A stretch of DNA of 64,000 nucleotides. Source: Histoplasma ohiense. Taxonomy: Eukaryota > Ascomycota > Eurotiomycetes > Onygenales > Ajellomycetaceae. The stretch's first letter is position 1. Each line of letters starts with the position of its first letter. The stretch covers positions 6,758,001 through 6,822,000 of the forward strand of contig JAEVHH010000001.1 in assembly GCA_017607445.1 (NCBI GenBank), given 5' to 3'. Shown piece after piece: positions 58,928 to 64,000 of this stretch. Under the pieces are notes generated by a model. The model worked only from the letters and a program-made list of their open reading frames with translations, was not told where the DNA came from and did not search any database. The position numbers and the translations under genes were made by a program.

Positions 58928-58950
58928 AAAAAAAAAAAAAAAAAAAAAAA
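58928..58950 (+). promoter_or_regulatory. A23 tract directly abutting the coq10 ATG
   Basis: Twenty-three A residues run without interruption into the A of the start codon at 58951. If transcribed this is an oligo(A) leader at the initiation site. Pre-AUG A-runs are known in yeast to bind poly(A)-binding protein and alter translation. Confidence 0.7.
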
Positions 58951-59670
58951 ATGAGGCCTCCGAACCTCCTCCTCCTTCGCCGCCTCCGCTGTCCTCACAC
59001 ATACCCTCTCCTTTCTACAGCAAAGACAATTCTAATAAGCAGCCGCCACTTCCACCTCCCCTCCTTCACAAACCCCATCTCCCCCAAACCACCACCCCCG
59101 CGCACCCTAACCGCGACCCGCAACCTCGCGTTCCCCCCCGACCTCCTCTTCCGCACAATCGCCGACATAGACTCGTACGCCGACTTCCTCCCCTTCCTCA
59201 CTGAATCGACAGTGACGGCACGTGACGCGAGGACTGGGTATCCGACCAGCGCGTTGCTGACGGTGGGATACGGGCCGTTGAAGGAGACGTTTGTGTCGCG
59301 CGTGACGTGCGATGCGGGGATGAGGACCGTTGGGGCACGGAGCGGGCGGCGGGGCGATGGCGTCGGCGGCGGGACTGAAAGTGGAGAGGCGGGTGATGGG
59401 GGCTTGTTTGAGTTTCTAGATACGTTGTGGAAGCTGCGGGCGAGGGGGGATGCGGTGGTGAATGGAAATGGAAATGGAAATGGGAATGGGAATACGTATG
59501 GAAGGGGTGCAGGGGTGACGACGGTTGAATTGGAGGTTCGGTTTCAGTTTCGGAGTGCGTTGCACGCAGCTGTGATGGGGGCGGTTGAGGACCAGGTGGC
59601 GGGGATGATGATTGAGGCGTTTGAGAAGAGGGTGAGGGAGTTGGAGAAGGAGAAGGTGAAGGCGGGTTGA
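58951..59670 (+). CDS. coq10: Coenzyme Q-binding protein Coq10 (START domain)
   Basis: Single exon, 239 aa. The N-terminus is Arg-rich and nearly acid-free (MRPPNLLLLRRLRCPHTYPL), a mitochondrial presequence. The START/polyketide-cyclase-like domain begins near residue 51 with TATRNLAFPPDLLFRTIADI and DSYADFLPFL, followed by VGYGPLKETFVSRVTCD and a C-terminal helix AAVMGAVEDQVAGMMIEAFEKR. Coq10 binds ubiquinone in the inner membrane and supports respiration and CoQ synthesis. Odd feature: a Gly/Asn low-complexity insert at residues ~130-181, including NGNGNGNGNGN encoded by AATGGA hexamers at 59461-59492, splits the domain. The start was taken at the first ATG after the A-run. Confidence 0.9.
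   Translation: MRPPNLLLLRRLRCPHTYPLLSTAKTILISSRHFHLPSFTNPISPKPPPPRTLTATRNLAFPPDLLFRTIADIDSYADFLPFLTESTVTARDARTGYPTSALLTVGYGPLKETFVSRVTCDAGMRTVGARSGRRGDGVGGGTESGEAGDGGLFEFLDTLWKLRARGDAVVNGNGNGNGNGNTYGRGAGVTTVELEVRFQFRSALHAAVMGAVEDQVAGMMIEAFEKRVRELEKEKVKAG
59461..59492 (+). repeat. In-frame AATGGA/AATGGG hexamer repeat in coq10
   Basis: Five units code alternating Asn-Gly within the START domain; unit length is a multiple of three, so copy-number change keeps the frame. Confidence 0.85.
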
Positions 59671-60026
59671 GGAATTCGTGCATGTATGGCAATGGGTGTA
59701 TGGTGAGGTCTTTTTCTGAGCTACTTTCATCTTAGACGAGGTAAGTTGGGTTGGAGATATTCCTGGGCGAAATGTTCCTTGTTGCAGGGAAATCCATTCT
59801 CCAATGGCTTGGAAAAAGGAAAGGTATGGATAACCGTCTATATCGCCAAATTTCTAACAGCACAGGTGATATGGGGGTGTAAATGTTTAGTGAGACAAGA
59901 AAAAAAAATGAACATAATGAGATATACATGTATAATACAGAATAGATAGACATAGAACCAAACCCAAATTTATTCTCGCATTCATATTCGGGTTCTTTAA
60001 TTTGCATTTCCCGTTGAAATATCACC
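59671..60026. other. Intergenic between convergent coq10 and the mitoribosomal gene
   Basis: This 356-bp region holds the two 3' UTRs. An AATAAA-like ACCAAACCCAAATTTATT block near 59960 could serve the minus-strand gene. Nothing else is seen. Confidence 0.55.
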
Positions 60027-61179
60027 TTAGAACCTGGCACCCCGCCTGTACGACGATCTCGCAGTGCCCGCGCGTGTCGAAATCGGCCCAGCTTGAGAGG
60101 AATTGTGAGCCACTTCGTCCCAGTTGATCCTATTCCACCATGATTCCAAAAACTGAGCTTTTCCGCCAACACCCCAGTCCGGAAGCCACACATGCTCCCA
60201 GGTATTCACACAGAGGATCGGATGAATGTCAATAGCACCAGGGGCCATGAACTTCTGGCTAGAATACGCACCCATGGACCCTACTCGGTTCGTCGGTGTG
60301 AGTTTTCTGATCTGTTCCAGGTTCTCTCCGCCCGTAATGCCGGTGGACTGTGTTGCCATGTCTACGGGTTGGCGGCGGAAATGCGCAGCAGGGTAAGGGG
60401 AGCCGGCGATGTATGTCGTTAGGATTTTGAGTTGGCCGGTATCCTTTGATTTAACGAGCCAGACAAATCCCGGGCCGAACATGGCGTTGGCAGTTGCGAG
60501 GAATTCGGCCTTCAGGGACTCGACGGAGGAGCAAGAGTCTTCTATGGATTTGGAGAGATGTTCGGGGATGGGGACGTGCTGAGGTGACTGCATATATGTA
60601 TAAGGAAATGAAGAATTGACTGGTTACAAGGTATGGTCAAGCATTTGAAGAAAACGGGAGGAGTGGATCTACTGACAAGACAATTGAAGAAGAAGTGGTT
60701 GTTATGGGCCATGGAGGCATAGTTGAAAACTGATGCCATATTGGCATCGCGGGCGTATCTGACAAGAAGAGTGCCGGGAGTAGCAGATTCATCAGGTGTG
60801 CCTAGATATAACATATGTCAGCTTCACAAAGTTTTCAATTAAAACTTTTCTCACGCCATTGGGTGCCAGAATAATACCTGCTGTTAAAAGATTCAATTTG
60901 TTGATCAGGAAGCCCTGATATTGAACCCATGCCAGATCGAATCCCTGCGGCGATAAGAGGTCAGGCACCCCATCCTTTTTGAAGGCAGCATCGTGCCCTA
61001 ATTGAGGGACATAGTGAGTTGATCTATTCTGCGGCTTTGTTCGAAGAAAGGACTATAGCACTGTCAGCAGCAGCTCGAGGTAGCGGTTGTTCACCGGAGG
61101 GTACAAGCTTTTGCCATACCAACGAGGAAGAGACAGCACGCAGGCCGGGCCGCAGCCGGAGCGAACGTTGCGGTATCAT
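60027..61179 (-). CDS. SOD-fold mitochondrial small-subunit ribosomal protein (mS42/mS43, Rsm26/Mrp1-like)
   Basis: Four exons, 61179-61120, 61052-60878, 60801-60677 and 60587-60027, give 306 aa. An Arg-rich presequence (MIPQRSLRLRPGLRAVSSSL) fits mitochondrial import. The fold of Fe/Mn superoxide dismutase is recognisable: GFDLAWVQYQGFLINKLN, SMAHNNHFFFNCL joined to SPQHVPIPEHL, FGPGFVWLV, and PILCVNTWEHVWLPDWG with ESWWNRINWDEV. Enzymatic SODs use His-His-Asp-His metal ligands. Here the first His is absent and the Asp of DxWEH is Asn, so it is not expected to be a dismutase. Two SOD-fold proteins sit in the fungal mitoribosome small subunit; I cannot say which one this is. Confidence 0.85.
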
Positions 61180-62192
61180 GAACGGAGAGTGGACTCAGAC
61201 TCTAACCATTGCCAGGAAAGTGAGTCTGTGTAAAGTATGGATAATGTCAATTGTCGCCCGTGCAGGGTTCTGTACATCTCATCTCATCCAAACTGTTGCG
61301 GACTTTCTTCTCTCAAAGTCACGGGATCCAGCATTTGCCAAAGAATTTCTTCGATGCAAAATGTGACTAGTATCGTTCGGGTCTAGCGTGGAATCCACCC
61401 GACAGCCAATCGCAGCTCGCGTTTGCCCTGAGCCGCCGACTTTCTGATACAGCGCCAAAGTTGCCCGATTCGGCTCTGGACCACCAACATCCAACCACGA
61501 TCCAACTACATCCAACCGTGACTCCAGCGTTGGTTTCACAGCCGACAGGTCTGCCCGGCCGAAGCGGTTCCTTGGCTGCAGGGAGAGGACTCCTGTGCCC
61601 GGGAGGGACCAGGTCGGGTCTCGATAGTCTCAAGGTTCAGTCTAGGTTGGCGGTTGGGTGGTTCAGCGTGTTTCGTGCTTCTGGGTCCGTGTCAGGGGTT
61701 AGCTGGCGAAACCTCTCTCCTTGCCGATGTTGGCCCTTTTTCACTGGAAGTTTCGTACCCAAGGGGGATGATTCCTTGGGCCTTGGGCAGTCAATTCTTT
61801 AGATCATGGCGCGTGGGGTCTGATTTGACTCTCGGTCCATCATGGAGGCCGGTGTTTCTTTGTTTCATAGAATTTCTTCCTCAATCTGCCTTTCTCTCTC
61901 TCTCTCTCTCTTTCTATCCGTTCTCTATATCTCCTCTTTCTTGGGATATGCTTTTCTTGTTCTTACGTTTTCCTTTATTCCAAACATTGTGATGTTTCGA
62001 TTGAAGGTTTAGAGCTACTTCCTGACTCTCTCGACATTCAAGCGGCTATCACGTTTTCTCCTCCTCCGTCTTCCTCTCCCCCCTCCCCCACCACTCAATT
62101 CCATACGGTCTTTAAATTCGATTCTCTATCCCAAACGGCTGGCGTAAACACCTATGCTCCTTTGACAGGACAACCTGGCCCATTACCTCAGG
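61180..62192. other. Divergent intergenic region with CT-rich leader
   Basis: Promoters for the mitoribosomal gene (-) and the surface protein (+). A CT/T-rich tract at 61886-61930, including (TC)9 near 61891-61909, precedes the latter. Open frames of ~110 codons on the + strand here have no recognisable content and are probably 5' UTR. Confidence 0.55.
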
Positions 62193-63557
62193 ATGTCGCT
62201 TCGATGGCATAAAATCATCCTCATCTCAACTTCTTTATCATTGCTGGCACTGACACTAGCAATACCATTTACTCCTCAAGGCGCATTCGACATTGTGCAG
62301 CGCGACGGGGGATCATGTCCCCTTGAACACTACTCACCTTGCGATGATCCTCAAGCTCCAGCCAACTTCTGCTGCCCACCAGGCACAGTATGCATTACTC
62401 TGAACCTGGCGGCCTACATGGTATGTTGCCCGGTGGGCCACAACTGCTATAACATGACGCAAGCTTCATGTGATCCTAACGATTACGATCCTGAACGCTC
62501 TCCCCGTTCCACTGCAAAATCGAGGAGACCTGATATGGGAATACCGAAATGTGGAGATCGGTGTTGTATTCCTGGCGCTAGATGTAAATCAGACGATGTG
62601 GGAAATTTGTATTGCCAGGTTTCGTTCCCGAACCTAGCATATCCGCCATTTCCAGAGGGCAAGGGTCGTATTCCCCCTGCACTCCAACTCCCATCGACAG
62701 TATCAAAATCAGAACAGGTCTCCCAGACCCAGACGAGCTCGACCTCTCAGTCTACTTCAATTACAACCGAACCCCCAAATATAATCCCAATTTCAGATCT
62801 TCCATCAATAGGCCAACAACCTACATCAACATCTTCAGCCATTCACAATGTCAACCACTCAGAGCCTCTATCATCCTCACCGGAAGGATCCAAATTCCCA
62901 CCCCTCGCAATCGTTGTCGGCCTTATTCCTGGTCTTGTAGCCGGGATTATCCTCGCGCTGATAATCATTCATTTCTATAGACGGCGCCAAGAAAAACGTT
63001 TCATTCCGTCACCCATGTCGAAATTCAGCCATTTCCGTGAAAAGTCATGCGAGAAGGGTGTAGTCTCCATCTCTGACCCCATCCCTTCCACAGCACAGGA
63101 CTCCGTCCGGACAGATTTCCTCCGCCGCCAAGCCGCCGGCCTCGCGAAAGAAGAGGACGGTAATACTAAATCGAAGTTTCGCCGGACTAGTGCGCGGGTG
63201 AAGAGTTTTTTTGGGCCAAGGCCTACAGCAGATGATATTGCGACCATGCCTATGTCGACTACGGCGCTTAACGACCGAGAAACAGGGGCGAATGGTGTTG
63301 GTGGCGTCGGCAGTGGTGATGGACGAGGAATGGGGCGCGAGCCAAGTACAGAGAGTATAAAAGTTTTCAGCCCGGTACACCTACGGCCCGCTCAAATCGG
63401 GGATCCGTATCCTCCCGCTGGCAACGGCAGACCACAAACTACATTCTCCGAAATGATAGAACGAGTTGGGTTCCAGAGCAAGAACGGTAGTCCGTATTTT
63501 TCGGTCACAGCGACGCCGCCTCTCCCGCAACTAATAACGCCGCAACGCAGGGTATAG
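62193..63557 (+). CDS. Cys-rich single-pass surface protein, Ser/Thr-rich stalk
   Basis: Single exon, 454 aa. Signal peptide IILISTSLSLLALTLA (~8-23) is followed by an ectodomain with about a dozen Cys, including pairs NFCCPPG, MVCCPVGHNCYN and CGDRCCIPGARC, which suggest a small disulfide-rich fold. A Ser/Thr/Gln-rich stalk (residues ~165-230) suits O-mannosylation. One membrane span lies at ~239-262 (IVVGLIPGLVAGIILALIII), then RRRQEK as a stop-transfer signal and a ~190-residue cytoplasmic tail rich in Ser, Arg and Gly. The layout (signal, Cys-rich, stalk, TM, tail) resembles fungal wall sensors, but it is not a WSC domain that I recognise. Function unknown. Confidence 0.8.
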   Translation: MSLRWHKIILISTSLSLLALTLAIPFTPQGAFDIVQRDGGSCPLEHYSPCDDPQAPANFCCPPGTVCITLNLAAYMVCCPVGHNCYNMTQASCDPNDYDPERSPRSTAKSRRPDMGIPKCGDRCCIPGARCKSDDVGNLYCQVSFPNLAYPPFPEGKGRIPPALQLPSTVSKSEQVSQTQTSSTSQSTSITTEPPNIIPISDLPSIGQQPTSTSSAIHNVNHSEPLSSSPEGSKFPPLAIVVGLIPGLVAGIILALIIIHFYRRRQEKRFIPSPMSKFSHFREKSCEKGVVSISDPIPSTAQDSVRTDFLRRQAAGLAKEEDGNTKSKFRRTSARVKSFFGPRPTADDIATMPMSTTALNDRETGANGVGGVGSGDGRGMGREPSTESIKVFSPVHLRPAQIGDPYPPAGNGRPQTTFSEMIERVGFQSKNGSPYFSVTATPPLPQLITPQRRV

Positions 63558-64000
63558 ATATTTGGATTTGGCTCATTGCCCGCCATCGTTGTCTCCGCCA
63601 AGTTGCGCCATTGGGACAAAGGATGAGCAAAGGACTTGAGGCCGAAGGATAAAAGACGAAGCAGGCGTAACAAGCTAATAATAGTATGATATTAAACACG
63701 GTATTTGCCGACAAAGCTTGAAGGACGGTAGAAGAAGTGAAAATGGAACAGGGCTATAGATAAGGTGTTTTTGGTTTGTAAGTACAATCTAATTTGTAAC
63801 TTAAGCGAGGAGCAGGATTACAGGTTTTGTGAAGGACATAACTCCTGACTTTCCTTTTGGGGTTTTCATGGTTCCTCGGTGTTTATAGGTTTTCTCTCTC
63901 TTGGTTTTTTTTATTGCTCCTCACCTATTGTTGAGTTTGGTCGTTGTAATTATACGCCACATAGACCGCAGTGTTAGTATCAAACCTCATATACCCGTCC
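63558..64000. other. Right-end flank, no gene seen
   Basis: 3' flank of the surface protein gene to the window edge; T-rich near 63890-63915. No feature is supported. Confidence 0.6.

Noticed and set aside
58600..58950. Upstream extension of the coq10 frame through the A-run
   Set aside because: The extension would place eight lysines before the Arg-rich presequence and lacks targeting character; it more likely is 5' UTR.

Overview
The window is a piece of a filamentous ascomycete nuclear genome. Genes have one to six exons, with mostly short GT-AG introns of about 50-270 bp. The gene set (kynurenine 3-monooxygenase, ERV14/cornichon, PRP17, argininosuccinate lyase, COQ10) is eukaryotic and fungal. 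Protein style, intron positions and the amount of simple-sequence DNA suggest Eurotiomycetes, probably Onygenales (Histoplasma/Blastomyces-like). The order and genus are inference, not shown by the sequence.

Layout. 1-906: 3' end of an unrecognised gene. 2248-5955: divergent pair bna4 (-) and map1 (+) sharing a 483-bp promoter. 7104-9169: six-exon DHA2-type MFS transporter (Vba/Fnx1-like). 10019-13543: large ZZ-finger/EF-hand protein. 14295-17850: prp17 and erv14, both on -. 19998-21941: a second MFS transporter. 22054-23345: NmrA-like reductase (-). 24025-25888: F-box-type protein. 26995-30613: ADP1-like ABCG transporter (-). 31790-33112: a broken PLP aminotransferase gene. 34316-36655: Fat1-type acyl-CoA synthetase. 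37900-39960: ARG4. 46263-49128: sulfatase/LtaS-type membrane enzyme. 56220-61179: three probable mitochondrial genes (HTD2-like, COQ10, SOD-fold mitoribosomal protein). 62193-63557: Cys-rich single-pass surface protein.

Two long stretches (39961-46262 and 49129-56219) have no gene I can support. The first is packed with homopolymers, microsatellites and short tandem repeats, and it also concentrates a recurrent 9-mer, TACTCCGTA/TACGGAGTA.

Most genes are primary metabolism or housekeeping: NAD/tryptophan metabolism, arginine synthesis, fatty acid activation, mitochondrial lipid and quinone functions, splicing and ER export. I see no biosynthetic cluster, prophage, CRISPR array, rRNA or tRNA. 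I found no clearly new multi-gene system. The best leads are the micro-inverted aminotransferase relic, the intergenic 9-mer family, the 23-A tract against the COQ10 start codon and the uncharacterised LtaS-like fungal membrane enzyme. Exon boundaries were placed by eye from splice signals and reading frame, so individual junctions may be off.
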